Assembly: GCA_017561105.1 (NCBI GenBank) | Contig: JAFZDR010000042.1 | Location: forward strand, 1 to 10,197 | Source of the DNA: Alistipes sp. | GTDB lineage: Bacteria > Bacteroidota > Bacteroidia > Bacteroidales > Rikenellaceae | Reading direction: 5' to 3' | DNA: 10,197 nt | Shown: positions 1-7,488 of the stretch, piece by piece | Layout of the letters: each line of letters starts with the position of its first letter | How positions within the stretch are numbered: position 1 is the stretch's first letter | The notes under the pieces: model-generated | Told to the model about the DNA's origin: nothing | The model's input: the letters and a program-made list of their open reading frames with translations, nothing else | Databases searched by the model: none | Made by a program: the position numbers and the translations under genes

Positions 1-3000
1 GTGCACTCCGCTTCGATGTTTCGGGCTCGGTGACATTGTCGAGCTTGACCGTTGAGGCTGAGGGTGGCAACCTCGCAGGTACTTACGAGGTTGATTGCGC
101 AACAGGTGCTTTGACATTGAAGGATGCTGCGTCGAACAGCGTAATTCTCTCTTTCGGCGAGGGTTTGGCTCTCAGCTCGACAGCCACCCCACTCTACATA
201 GCAGTTCCTGCGGGTACTTATGGCGAGGTCACTGTATCGCTCTACGCTGTTTCGGGCGAGAAGATGCTCGTTAAGTTCAACACCTCGGTTAAGCCAATTT
301 CGGCTGGCAAGGTGCGTGAGTTTACCCCGTTCGAGTTTGCTGTAAATGCTACTAACGACGCATTCGTAATCGACAGCAAGGAGGCTCTCATTCGCTTTGC
401 TGCAAGCCCTGATAAGTCGGCTGTTGTGACTGCAAATATCGATATGACAGGCGAGGCATGGACTCCAATTGCGGAGTATGGCGCATTCACATTCGATGGT
501 GGCAACTACGAGATTAAGGGTTTGTCGGCTCCGTTGTTTGGTAAGTCATACGCTAACATTAAGAACGTGAAGTTGGTGGATGTGAACTATGAGGAGACCA
601 CAAATGCCTTCTCGGGCGCTATCGCTTGCGAGCTCTGCAATGCTACAATGAACAACTGCTCGGTTTCGGGTAATATCACTATTAACAACACCACTTATGC
701 TGGCGCTATAGGTGGCTATGCCGATGTTGCCTATGCGGGTGTTGTAGGTTTGGCTAATGGCGCTACAATCACTAACACTGCCAACAATGCCACTATTACT
801 TTGGTTTCGTTGGTAGGCAGCGGTACCACTTGTGCGGTTAATGCAGGTGGTGTTGTCGGCGGCGCTGTAAATGACTGTAAGTTCAACGGCTTGGTAAACA
901 ATGGCGATATCATCTTCTCGGGTAGTACCCCTAAGAACTTCTACCTCTCGGGTGTCGTTGGTCGTGCAGTAGGTACAAAGGGACAGATTCCTTTCACCGA
1001 GCTTAACAACTGTACTAACAACGGTGACATCACTCAAACTGCCGAGAGTGTCTGCGGTAGCGATTTGCTTATTGGTGGTATCACAGGTACAGTTATCAGC
1101 TTGGACAAGACATATGTGTTTAGCAATTTGAAGAATACAGGTAATATCACCCTTGCAGGTAAGTCGCGTTATGCTTATGGTGGTGGTATCGTCTCTTACT
1201 CCACTACTTCATCGTTCGAGAACTGCTCGAATAGCGGTAATATCTCGATTGCTACCGATGCAAAGGCGACATCAGGTAGGCTCTTCGGTTTGGTTTGCGA
1301 GATTTCGAGCGGAGGCTTCGTGAAGAATAGCCACAATACGGGTGCACTCTCTGTTGGCGACAATATCACCTTCAACAACTTGGTTAAATTGTCGGGTTTG
1401 GTCGACACAATGACCGGCGAGGGCGCTTTGATGGAGAATTGTACCAACAGCGGAACTTTGACCGCGGGTTACATCTCGAACACTTTCGACGGCAACAACG
1501 GTCGTCTCTATATGGCGGGACTTGCAAGCACAATAAACTGTGGTCAAGTCAAGAACTCTCATAACCTCAAGAGTGCGAAGATTACAGCGAATGCCAACAA
1601 CTTCGTTTATGGCTTTATGATTGGTGGCTTGGTAGGATACATCAGCACCGCTAGTTCGGTTGTGGATCAGGTTAATGCCCTTATAGATTGCTCGAATAGC
1701 GCAGATATCGATATTAAGGCGGAGGCTGCTTCGGCTGTCTATGCCGGCGGTATCCTCGGTCAGTTGTGGGGAAATAAGGCTGACCTCACCGTTAACTTCC
1801 TTCGCGTAAATAATAGTGGTAACGTATCACTCGGTGGTGTTTGTACTTGTCCTTCGAATATTATGGGTGGTATCACTGCTTATATTTTGTGCGAGATGAA
1901 CTACGAGGATTGCCACAATACGGGCGATGTAACCTTCGCTACTACAGGCGATGCGGGCTATATCTACCAGGGAGGTTTCGTTGGTTTCAGCTCTCACCGT
2001 ACACAGAACTCTTCGAATGGTAGCCACTTCACAAATTGCTCGAATAGCGGTAAGGTCATTGCAAAACCGACAAACGTAACAGGCAATTCAAATATCGGAG
2101 GCTTTGTTGGTCGTTCGATTGCAGGTGGAAAGAGCTATATCACCGTAGGTGAGGAGTTTGATTACTATACAAATTGCTCGAACTCTGGCGAGATTGAGGT
2201 AAGTGGTAGCGGAACTATGGTCAACCTCTGGGCAGCTCACTTTGCTGGCTATATGCAGCAGGGCTCAATGCTTACCGACTGTACAGCAACTACATCCTCA
2301 AAGATTACCGTTTCGATTGCAAAGATAACCACCAATGCCATTACAGGTTGGATTGGACACTGCCAGCAATACTCGGGTGGTGACAAGTATAGCTTCGTAA
2401 GATGCTCGAACTATGGTACCGTGAATGCAACATCGACAGGTTTACCTAAGTTCTGCCACTCGGGACTCGTAGGTTCTAACTACGAGGCTGATATCAGCGT
2501 AAGCGGTAATATGACTGTAGAGGCTATCGATTGTATTGTAAAGACAACCGTAAACCTTAGCGGTAAGACAACCGGAGCTTTAGCACACGGTGGATTCTGC
2601 CGTTATCCTTATGGTGGCGGCTCGGTTTATACCATCAAGAATTTCAAGAATGAGTCGACTGTCAATGTTACCGGTACCATTGGTGACAATATCGAGTCGG
2701 GTGGTCTCTGTGGTTATATCTCGGCAACACTCCTCGTGGATAAGGATACTGAGATCAAGGAGAACTTTACCGTGTCGGGTAAGGTGACCAAGTATGTAGG
2801 CTACGGTGGCTACTGGGGTAATATCAACCACGGCTCAACAACCGACAAGTATGAGGGTACATACTCTGGTAATATCACCGTCACAGGCACTATCGGTACA
2901 AATGTCGTAGTGGGTGGTATTGGTGCACAGCACAAGGCTGCAATCCAGCTCGATAACGTAGTGAGTGCGGGAACAATCCGTTTCGGTACACCTGAGAAGC

Positions 3001-3482
3001 CGTTGACAATCAATGGTACATACGTTCGCATCGGAGGTATCTCTTGCGGTGGTGCGACTGGCTATGATGACGACAACCTTGTTCACTCGCTCAACAATGT
3101 GGTGAACCTCACAGATATTACAGTTGAGAACACAAAGGTTGCCGAAACAGTTACATCCTTCCAGGTTGGTGGTATCTTTGGTTACTGTTCAAGCCCTGTC
3201 GACGGTGCAACATCGTACTGTACTATCAAGGTGGTTGATCTTCCTAATGCTGAGGTTGGTATGTTCAGTGGCTCGGCTCGTTCGGCAACATCGTTGGCTA
3301 CAAATTGTAAGTTTGGCGGTATCTTCGTAGGTGAATACGACGAGGAGGATGAGGCTTATAAGGAGTACACTATCGACGAGTCTAACTTCTACAACTACAT
3401 CTATGGTGGTACGACCGATTGGACAGGCACCGACAACTACGACGGCTGTACAGTATTGACCGCAAAACCAAGTGTAAACTAA
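1..3482 (+). CDS. Large GLUG-type repeat surface protein, 5' end missing
   Basis: The frame is open from base 3, so the start and any export signal lie outside the window; a GTG at 30 is internal. About 1159 residues are visible. Counting from the GTG codon, roughly 1-105 look like the end of an N-terminal beta-sandwich of the kind seen in Bacteroidota adhesins (LYIAVPAGTYGEVTVSLYAV). Near 136-190 is a classic GLUG onset (ANIDMTGEAWTPI, then FDGGNYEIKGL and IKNVKLVDV). From about 200 almost to the end, degenerate units repeat with the pattern N-C-S/T-N-S/N-G-x-I, a variable segment, then GG-I/F-x-G. Examples are NCTNNGDI, NCSNSGNI, NCTNSGTL, NCSNSGKV and NCSNSGEI. Such repeats are expected to fold as a beta-helix or beta-solenoid. 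I infer a secreted or lipid-anchored cell-surface protein; adhesion or glycan binding is only a guess. No catalytic motif is visible. A 38-residue peptide gene follows 19 bases downstream. Confidence 0.85.
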   Translation, partial: ALRFDVSGSVTLSSLTVEAEGGNLAGTYEVDCATGALTLKDAASNSVILSFGEGLALSSTATPLYIAVPAGTYGEVTVSLYAVSGEKMLVKFNTSVKPISAGKVREFTPFEFAVNATNDAFVIDSKEALIRFAASPDKSAVVTANIDMTGEAWTPIAEYGAFTFDGGNYEIKGLSAPLFGKSYANIKNVKLVDVNYEETTNAFSGAIACELCNATMNNCSVSGNITINNTTYAGAIGGYADVAYAGVVGLANGATITNTANNATITLVSLVGSGTTCAVNAGGVVGGAVNDCKFNGLVNNGDIIFSGSTPKNFYLSGVVGRAVGTKGQIPFTELNNCTNNGDITQTAESVCGSDLLIGGITGTVISLDKTYVFSNLKNTGNITLAGKSRYAYGGGIVSYSTTSSFENCSNSGNISIATDAKATSGRLFGLVCEISSGGFVKNSHNTGALSVGDNITFNNLVKLSGLVDTMTGEGALMENCTNSGTLTAGYISNTFDGNNGRLYMAGLASTINCGQVKNSHNLKSAKITANANNFVYGFMIGGLVGYISTASSVVDQVNALIDCSNSADIDIKAEAASAVYAGGILGQLWGNKADLTVNFLRVNNSGNVSLGGVCTCPSNIMGGITAYILCEMNYEDCHNTGDVTFATTGDAGYIYQGGFVGFSSHRTQNSSNGSHFTNCSNSGKVIAKPTNVTGNSNIGGFVGRSIAGGKSYITVGEEFDYYTNCSNSGEIEVSGSGTMVNLWAAHFAGYMQQGSMLTDCTATTSSKITVSIAKITTNAITGWIGHCQQYSGGDKYSFVRCSNYGTVNATSTGLPKFCHSGLVGSNYEADISVSGNMTVEAIDCIVKTTVNLSGKTTGALAHGGFCRYPYGGGSVYTIKNFKNESTVNVTGTIGDNIESGGLCGYISATLLVDKDTEIKENFTVSGKVTKYVGYGGYWGNINHGSTTDKYEGTYSGNITVTGTIGTNVVVGGIGAQHKAAIQLDNVVSAGTIRFGTPEKPLTINGTYVRIGGISCGGATGYDDDNLVHSLNNVVNLTDITVENTKVAETVTSFQVGGIFGYCSSPVDGATSYCTIKVVDLPNAEVGMFSGSARSATSLATNCKFGGIFVGEYDEEDEAYKEYTIDESNFYNYIYGGTTDWTGTDNYDGCTVLTAKPSVN

Positions 3483-3501
3483 CTCTTAAACAGTTACGAT
3501 T

Positions 3502-3618
3502 ATGAAAAATTACTTGAAACCACAATTTGAGATTTATGAGGTCGTAGCCGAAAAGGGTTATGGCGATAGCGTACTCCTTCCGGGCTTCGGAAGCGAGAAT
3601 GACGAGTTGGTTTACTAA
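3502..3618 (+). CDS. 38-residue small protein, unknown function
   Basis: This short ORF runs from ATG 3502 to TAA 3616-3618 and lies 19 bases after the stop of the large repeat protein. Both genes share the terminator at 3666-3695, so they are probably co-transcribed. The peptide begins MKNYLKPQFEIYEVVAEK and ends ENDELVY. It has a basic start, a short beta-prone or amphipathic middle, and a Gly/Ser/acidic tail. There is no signal peptide, membrane segment or Cys. From memory, Bacteroidales genomes carry many peptides of 35-60 residues starting M-K-x-Y-x-K/T-P next to surface-protein genes, and this one fits that style; I cannot name a family. The evidence for coding is position, a normal start context and codon use like its neighbours (GAG, GGC, CTC). 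Function is unknown. Confidence 0.6.
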   Translation: MKNYLKPQFEIYEVVAEKGYGDSVLLPGFGSENDELVY

Positions 3619-3654
3619 TTAGCTTTTAGCCATTGGCCATTAGCCATTAGCTAA
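3619..3654 (+). repeat. Microrepeat hairpin with TRGCCAT heptads
   Basis: Three tandem 7-base units, TAGCCAT, TGGCCAT and TAGCCAT at 3627-3647, continue into TAGC. They are enclosed by the inverted pair TTAGCT (3619-3624) and AGCTAA (3649-3654). The element starts on the base after the small-protein stop codon and lies before the terminator. It resembles in build, but not in sequence, the element at 7933-7970. Confidence 0.6.
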
Positions 3655-3665
3655 AGAATAGAGAG

Positions 3666-3695
3666 AATCGGGCGGGGCAACTCGTCCGATTTTTT
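3666..3695 (+). terminator. Rho-independent terminator of the surface-protein operon
   Basis: AATCGGGCG (3666-3674) pairs with CGTCCGATT (3683-3691) as 9 bp with one G-U pair and an 8-base loop. The T-run spans 3690-3695. It lies 48 bases after the 38-residue gene and separates it from lspA. Confidence 0.9.
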
Positions 3696-3701
3696 CATGC
3701 T

Positions 3702-3733
3702 ATTGCTTGCCATTCATTTTTTTTGTATATTTG
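3702..3733 (+). promoter_or_regulatory. Bacteroidota-type promoter for lspA
   Basis: The -7 box TATATTTG (3726-3733) is an exact match to TAnnTTTG. ATTG (3702-3705) is a plausible -33 element with a 20-base spacer. The transcript should start near 3738-3740, giving a leader of about 15 bases before the ATG at 3753. The upstream in-frame TTG at 3723 falls in the promoter and so cannot be the start codon. Confidence 0.75.
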
Positions 3734-3752
3734 CCCAAAATTATTGAACTAT

Positions 3753-4358
3753 ATGAAGGTTAGACACATCTCCATAATCGTATTGGCACTTCTCATTGCC
3801 GACCAGATTCTCAAGATATGGGTTAAGACAAACTTCCATCTTGGCGAGTCGATTGTGGTAATTCCAAATTGGTTTCAGCTCCTCTTTGTCGAGAATAACG
3901 GTGCCGCATTCGGCATGCAGATTGCCCAGACAGGCAGTTTCGATTGGGGCAAGCTCGCCCTCTCACTCTTTCGCATAGTGCTTATTGGCGGTTTGGGCTA
4001 CTACACCTACACACTCGTTCGTCAGAAGGCGCCAGCAGGCGTACTTGTCGGCTTGGCACTCATCATTGCGGGTGCTCTCGGCAACATCCTTGACAGCGCA
4101 TTCTATGGCTTGATTTTCTCGGCCTCGACACCTGCAACAGTCGCAGAGTTTGGCGGCTCGTACGCCCCATTTATGATGGGTAAAGTTGTGGACATGTTCT
4201 ACTTCCCACTCTTTCAGTGGAGCAACCATCCTGAGTGGATGTCGTTCCTCTTTGACTCGCAGGGATACTTCTTCGGCCCCGTATTCAACCTTGCCGATGC
4301 CTATATCTCGGTTGCGGTGGTCTATATGTTGATTTTCCAATATAAGTTCTTCAAATAG
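3753..4358 (+). CDS. lspA: Lipoprotein signal peptidase LspA (signal peptidase II)
   Basis: LspA is an inner-membrane aspartyl protease that removes the signal peptide from diacylated prolipoproteins at the lipobox cysteine. The protein has 201 residues when started at ATG 3753, which lies just downstream of the promoter. The visible family motifs are ADQILK (16-21), ENNGAAFG (47-54), GNILD with catalytic D114, and FNLAD with the second catalytic D182. About four membrane segments lie near 5-22, 68-88, 95-113 and 183-200. At 201 residues it is longer than the roughly 160-residue proteobacterial enzymes. The extra length lies between the two catalytic aspartates (about 120-176), an aromatic-rich insert that I believe is usual in Bacteroidota. 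The Arg that often follows the first catalytic Asp is Ser here. It is followed after 16 bases by the LytTR gene and shares a terminator with it. Confidence 0.96.
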   Translation: MKVRHISIIVLALLIADQILKIWVKTNFHLGESIVVIPNWFQLLFVENNGAAFGMQIAQTGSFDWGKLALSLFRIVLIGGLGYYTYTLVRQKAPAGVLVGLALIIAGALGNILDSAFYGLIFSASTPATVAEFGGSYAPFMMGKVVDMFYFPLFQWSNHPEWMSFLFDSQGYFFGPVFNLADAYISVAVVYMLIFQYKFFK

Positions 4359-4374
4359 AGCTGCTTCACGAAGG

Positions 4375-5241
4375 ATGCATAAGCCAATACCACCATTCAT
4401 CTACAGCAAGGCAAACCAAATCTTCATGATTTTGTTTGTCCCGCTCTTCGCATTGGCATTTATCATCATCTATCGCCCCTCATTTTTCGAGAGCATAGGC
4501 GACAATCTAAAGGTCCATATCGACATTGCACGCGATACACTCACCTGGTTGGCAGCCTTTATTATGGCTCTCAGCGGCATGGCGATTGGTGCGCTTAGCC
4601 GCGTGATTATGGGTGCATACACCAAGCGCCACAAACTGACCTACATCGGTTATATCATCTGGATCTTGGGCGAAATCGGCGTAATGGCGATGCTCTTTAC
4701 CCTATTCTCGCTCTTTACCAACACCAACGAATCTATCCCCGAGCTGCTTCGCGCATCGTTCGTAAAGACGGTGCTCGTGGCCTTTATCCCATATACTGTT
4801 TCGTACATCTACTTTATCCTGCAGGACAAGATGCGCGAGCTCAAGTTCTTGCGACAGCAGATTGAGAAGGACGAAACCGTACTCCAAAAGGCCTATATCC
4901 AGATTCTCGACGAGAAAGGCGAGATGCGACTCTCAATTCGTCGCGAAAACCTCGTACTCATAGAGTCAGCCGACAACTATGTCTGCGTCTATTACATAAA
5001 TGGCGACAAGGCAAAAAAGACCATGATCCGCAATACGCTAAGCCGCGTTGCCGAGCATCTTGTCGGCACACGCATCGTGCGTTGTCATCGTTCATATATG
5101 ATAAATCTCGACCACGCGAAGGTACTTCATCGCGACAAAGAGGGCGTGTTTATCGAGCTCGGAATGGAGGGTATGCCCGATGTTCCAATCTCGCGAACAT
5201 ACGCAGACAATGTGCGTGAATGGCTGACTGACAGAGGGTAA
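4375..5241 (+). CDS. Membrane-bound LytTR-family transcriptional regulator
   Basis: The protein has 288 residues. Four hydrophobic segments lie near 17-33, 57-77, 89-113 and 128-149. A charged helical linker follows (about 150-170, DKMRELKFLRQQIEKDE). The C-terminal LytTR DNA-binding domain covers about 180-286, recognised by ENLVLIESADNYVCVYY (191-207), VRCHRSYMINL (235-245) and PISRTY (271-276). It has no receiver domain, so it is not an ordinary response regulator of the AlgR/AgrA type. The build suggests a one-component regulator that senses something at the membrane and binds promoter direct repeats; ligand and targets are unknown. It lies 16 bases after lspA, has no promoter of its own that I can see, and ends at a strong terminator, so it is probably co-expressed with the lipoprotein peptidase. 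Confidence 0.9.
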   Translation: MHKPIPPFIYSKANQIFMILFVPLFALAFIIIYRPSFFESIGDNLKVHIDIARDTLTWLAAFIMALSGMAIGALSRVIMGAYTKRHKLTYIGYIIWILGEIGVMAMLFTLFSLFTNTNESIPELLRASFVKTVLVAFIPYTVSYIYFILQDKMRELKFLRQQIEKDETVLQKAYIQILDEKGEMRLSIRRENLVLIESADNYVCVYYINGDKAKKTMIRNTLSRVAEHLVGTRIVRCHRSYMINLDHAKVLHRDKEGVFIELGMEGMPDVPISRTYADNVREWLTDRG

Positions 5242-5255
5242 TTGACAATAGAACA

Positions 5256-5291
5256 AAGTGGCGAAATAAAAATTTTCGCCACTTATTTTTT
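5256..5291 (+). terminator. Rho-independent terminator of the lspA-LytTR operon
   Basis: AAGTGGCGAAA (5256-5266) pairs perfectly with TTTCGCCACTT (5274-5284), 11 bp with a 7-base loop. A T-run at 5286-5291 follows. The hairpin starts 14 bases after the LytTR stop codon. Confidence 0.92.
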
Positions 5292-5369
5292 GATTTTATC
5301 CCCTATAGGAATTTCGCCCCTCAACACCCTATCTTAAACCTTAAATTTCATGTTTTGAATGTTGCGAGC

Positions 5370-5377
5370 GATATTTG
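5370..5377 (+). promoter_or_regulatory. Possible -7 box for the acyl-CoA synthetase gene
   Basis: GATATTTG differs from TAnnTTTG only at the first base and would give a leader of about 30 bases before ATG 5415. No convincing -33 TTTG lies 19-21 bases upstream; the nearest TTTTG (5353-5357) is only 12 bases away. The promoter is therefore weak or uncertain. The rest of 5292-5414 shows nothing else recognisable. Confidence 0.35.
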
Positions 5378-5414
5378 CGCCAGCAAAACTCAAATTCAAA
5401 CAATAAATTACAGA

Positions 5415-7049
5415 ATGAGACACTATCTTGACCGCCTGCAAGAGTCGATGATTGCCAAGTGGAACACTCCGGCACTCTCGGACTATCGTGGCGAAACATT
5501 CACATTTGCAAATTTCGCAACCGAGATTACTCGTTTGCATACAATCTACCGAATTCTCGATGTAAAGGCGGGCGACAAAATCGCCCTTGCGGCAAAGAAT
5601 AGCTCGCGTTGGGCTATGGCGTTCCTCTCGGCTACAACTTACCGTGCCGTTGCAGTGCCTATCCTCTGCGACTTCACCCCTGAAGCTATCACAAACCTCA
5701 CAGCTCACTCGGATAGCGTGGTACTCTTTACCGAGCCGCGCATCTTCGACGAGATGGAGATTGAGAAAATGCCTGAGATCCGCATCATAGTAAGCTTGGA
5801 GAACTACTCGGTACTCTACCTCCGCGATGTCGAGAAGCAGAGCGAATTGGAGAGCGCATTGGCAGAGATTCCTGCAGTATACCCCGAAGAGAAGAAACAC
5901 GAGATTGTTAAGTATGGCGAGTTAAACCTCGACGACCTTGCAATTATCAACTATACTTCGGGTACTACCTCGCAGCCAAAGGGCGTAATGCTCACTTCGC
6001 GCAACATCTCTACCAACATCGACTTCGCACTCAGCCGAATTCCTATCGAGGAGGGCGATCAGATTATCTCGATGTTGCCTTTGGCTCACATGTACGGTAT
6101 GGCATTCGAGTTTATCTACCCTGTTTGTGGTGGCGGACATGTCTACTTCCTCGGCAAGACACCTACCCCAACCCTCTTGATGCAGGCGTTGGCAGAGGTG
6201 CAGCCATATTTGCTCATCACCGTACCTCTCGTTATCGAGAAGATATTCAAGGGTAAGATTTTGCCGGTACTCGGCAAACCTGTAATGAAGGTACTCACCC
6301 ACACTCCGGGCTTGAACAAGCTTATCTACAGCAAGGTTCGCAAGCAGTTACTCACAACATTTGGCGGCAAGTTGCGTTCGATTATTCTTGGAGGTGCTGC
6401 ACTCAACCCATCTATCGAGAAGGTTATGCGCAAGGTTAAGTTGCCATACACCGTGGGCTACGGAATGACAGAGTGCGCTCCATTGCTCTCATACGCACCT
6501 TGGGACACATTTAAGGCGGGCTCATGCGGTCGTCCGGTTGATGGTTTGGAGTTGCGTATCGACTCGGAGAACCCTCACAAGAAGGTGGGCGAGATTCAGG
6601 CTAAGGGCTCGAATGTTATGATTGGCTACTACAAGAACGAGGAGGCGACAAAGGCTGCCTTCACCGAGGATGGTTTCTTGCGTACAGGCGACCTCGGTAT
6701 TATGGATAAGCAGGGTAATGTATTTATCAAGGGTCGCAGCAAGTGTATGATTCTCACCGCTTCGGGCCAGAATATCTACCCTGAGGAGATCGAGGCTGTG
6801 CTCAACACCCTGCCACATGTTGCAGAGTCGTTGATCGTGGCTCGCGACAAGGCTCTCGTTGCATTGGTAGCCCTCTCGGCTGACGACTTGGCACTCGAGG
6901 AGTCGGTTATCAACGAGGCGTTGGAGCAGACCCGCAAGGAGGCTAACATTATCCTTCCTTCGTACAGCCAGATTTCGAAGATTGAGATCATTCGCGAGGG
7001 ATTTGCACACACACCAAAGCAGTCTATCAAGCGTTTTCTCTACAAATAA
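5415..7049 (+). CDS. AMP-forming long-chain acyl-CoA synthetase (FadD-like)
   Basis: This member of the adenylate-forming (ANL) superfamily activates a carboxylic acid with ATP to an acyl-AMP and then transfers it to CoA. The protein has 544 residues when started at ATG 5415; an upstream in-frame TTG at 5355 precedes the possible promoter and is less likely. Visible motifs are the ATP-binding loop YTSGTTSQPKG (180-190), LPLAHMYG (221-228), LGGAAL (325-330), GYGMTE (348-353), TGD (424-426) and the hinge region GRSKCMILTASGQNIYPEEIE (440-460). The C-terminal lysine, probably K539 in TPKQSIKR, completes the core. No carrier-protein or reductase domain is attached. Length and the hinge motif favour a long-chain fatty acyl-CoA ligase, but substrate chain length cannot be read from sequence, and an aryl or other acyl substrate remains possible. 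The gene appears to be transcribed alone. Confidence 0.9.
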   Translation: MRHYLDRLQESMIAKWNTPALSDYRGETFTFANFATEITRLHTIYRILDVKAGDKIALAAKNSSRWAMAFLSATTYRAVAVPILCDFTPEAITNLTAHSDSVVLFTEPRIFDEMEIEKMPEIRIIVSLENYSVLYLRDVEKQSELESALAEIPAVYPEEKKHEIVKYGELNLDDLAIINYTSGTTSQPKGVMLTSRNISTNIDFALSRIPIEEGDQIISMLPLAHMYGMAFEFIYPVCGGGHVYFLGKTPTPTLLMQALAEVQPYLLITVPLVIEKIFKGKILPVLGKPVMKVLTHTPGLNKLIYSKVRKQLLTTFGGKLRSIILGGAALNPSIEKVMRKVKLPYTVGYGMTECAPLLSYAPWDTFKAGSCGRPVDGLELRIDSENPHKKVGEIQAKGSNVMIGYYKNEEATKAAFTEDGFLRTGDLGIMDKQGNVFIKGRSKCMILTASGQNIYPEEIEAVLNTLPHVAESLIVARDKALVALVALSADDLALEESVINEALEQTRKEANIILPSYSQISKIEIIREGFAHTPKQSIKRFLYK

Positions 7050-7067
7050 GAGCTATTTCCCACTATC

Positions 7068-7105
7068 AAATATACGCCGGCCTATTGACAGGTCGGCGTA
7101 TATTT
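7068..7105 (+). terminator. Long hairpin after the acyl-CoA synthetase gene
   Basis: Bases 7068-7083 pair with 7090-7105 over 16 bp with one G-U pair and the 6-base loop ATTGAC. The 3' arm ends in ATATTT and is followed by TTTG-poor sequence rather than a clean T-run. It lies 18 bases after the stop codon and just upstream of the next promoter. A terminator is the likeliest role. Confidence 0.7.
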
Positions 7106-7117
7106 GTGTCTATATAT

Positions 7118-7148
7118 TTTGAAAATCAAAATAAGTTTTGTATCTTTG
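7118..7148 (+). promoter_or_regulatory. Bacteroidota-type promoter for the coiled-coil/zapA operon
   Basis: The -33 box TTTG (7118-7121), a 19-base spacer and the -7 box TATCTTTG (7141-7148) match the phylum consensus exactly. Transcription should start near 7153-7155, which rules out in-frame starts at 7104 and 7149 for the next gene and supports ATG 7182. Confidence 0.85.
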
Positions 7149-7181
7149 ATGCGATATATTAGTTTGAATACCGGAAAAGAG

Positions 7182-7475
7182 ATGACCAGCAAGGAGATTA
7201 TAGAGGCTTTGAGCGCCGATGTCGAGCGACTTATGAAGTTGCACAACGCAGCAATGGAGGAGGTTGCGACATTGCGCGAGCAGAGCAATGAGCAGAATAA
7301 TAAGATTCGCTCTTTGCAGAATCAGCTTCGAGATGCAAAGGCGGAGGTAGAGAAGGCATCGTTGCACGCAGCTGTTGCGGGCAGCGTATCGAATAAATCT
7401 GCTGCACGCGCACAAATCAACCGTTTATTGCGGGAGGTTGACTTGTGCATCGAGATGGTATCAAATCGAATATAA
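7182..7475 (+). CDS. Small coiled-coil protein upstream of zapA
   Basis: The protein has 97 residues from ATG 7182, a start preceded by the A-rich leader GGAAAAGAG. Residues about 8-62 form a nearly uninterrupted charged helix with heptad-like spacing (VERLMKLHNAAMEEV, KIRSLQNQLRDAKAEVEKA), predicted to be a coiled coil. A short linker rich in Ala and Ser follows. It ends in a second amphipathic helix, ARAQINRLLREVDLCIEMV (75-93). There is no signal peptide or membrane segment, so it should be cytosolic. It is first in an operon with zapA, 13 bases apart. Small coiled-coil proteins such as ZapB partner ZapA at the Z-ring in Proteobacteria. I infer a similar partner role here from context only and see no sequence match to ZapB. 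Product otherwise unknown. Confidence 0.85.
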   Translation: MTSKEIIEALSADVERLMKLHNAAMEEVATLREQSNEQNNKIRSLQNQLRDAKAEVEKASLHAAVAGSVSNKSAARAQINRLLREVDLCIEMVSNRI

Positions 7476-7488
7476 CAAGTTGTAAACT

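Noticed and set aside
546..1037. Open frames on the minus strand across the large surface gene and other genes (for example 546-1037, 3963-4400, 5334-5900, 6522-7010)
   Set aside because: They are antisense shadows of well-supported genes, have no recognisable motifs, and arise from the codon bias of the + strand genes.
3723..3752. TTG start for lspA adding 10 residues
   Set aside because: It lies inside the TATATTTG promoter box, so it would not be transcribed; the ATG at 3753 gives the normal LspA N-terminus.
5355..5414. TTG start for the acyl-CoA synthetase adding 20 residues
   Set aside because: The added residues do not resemble the family, and the likely -7 box lies within this stretch; ATG 5415 is preferred.
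7099..7106. TATATTTG as a second promoter for the coiled-coil/zapA operon
   Set aside because: It is part of the hairpin arm and no TTTG or TTG lies about 19-21 bases upstream; the promoter at 7118-7148 fits much better.
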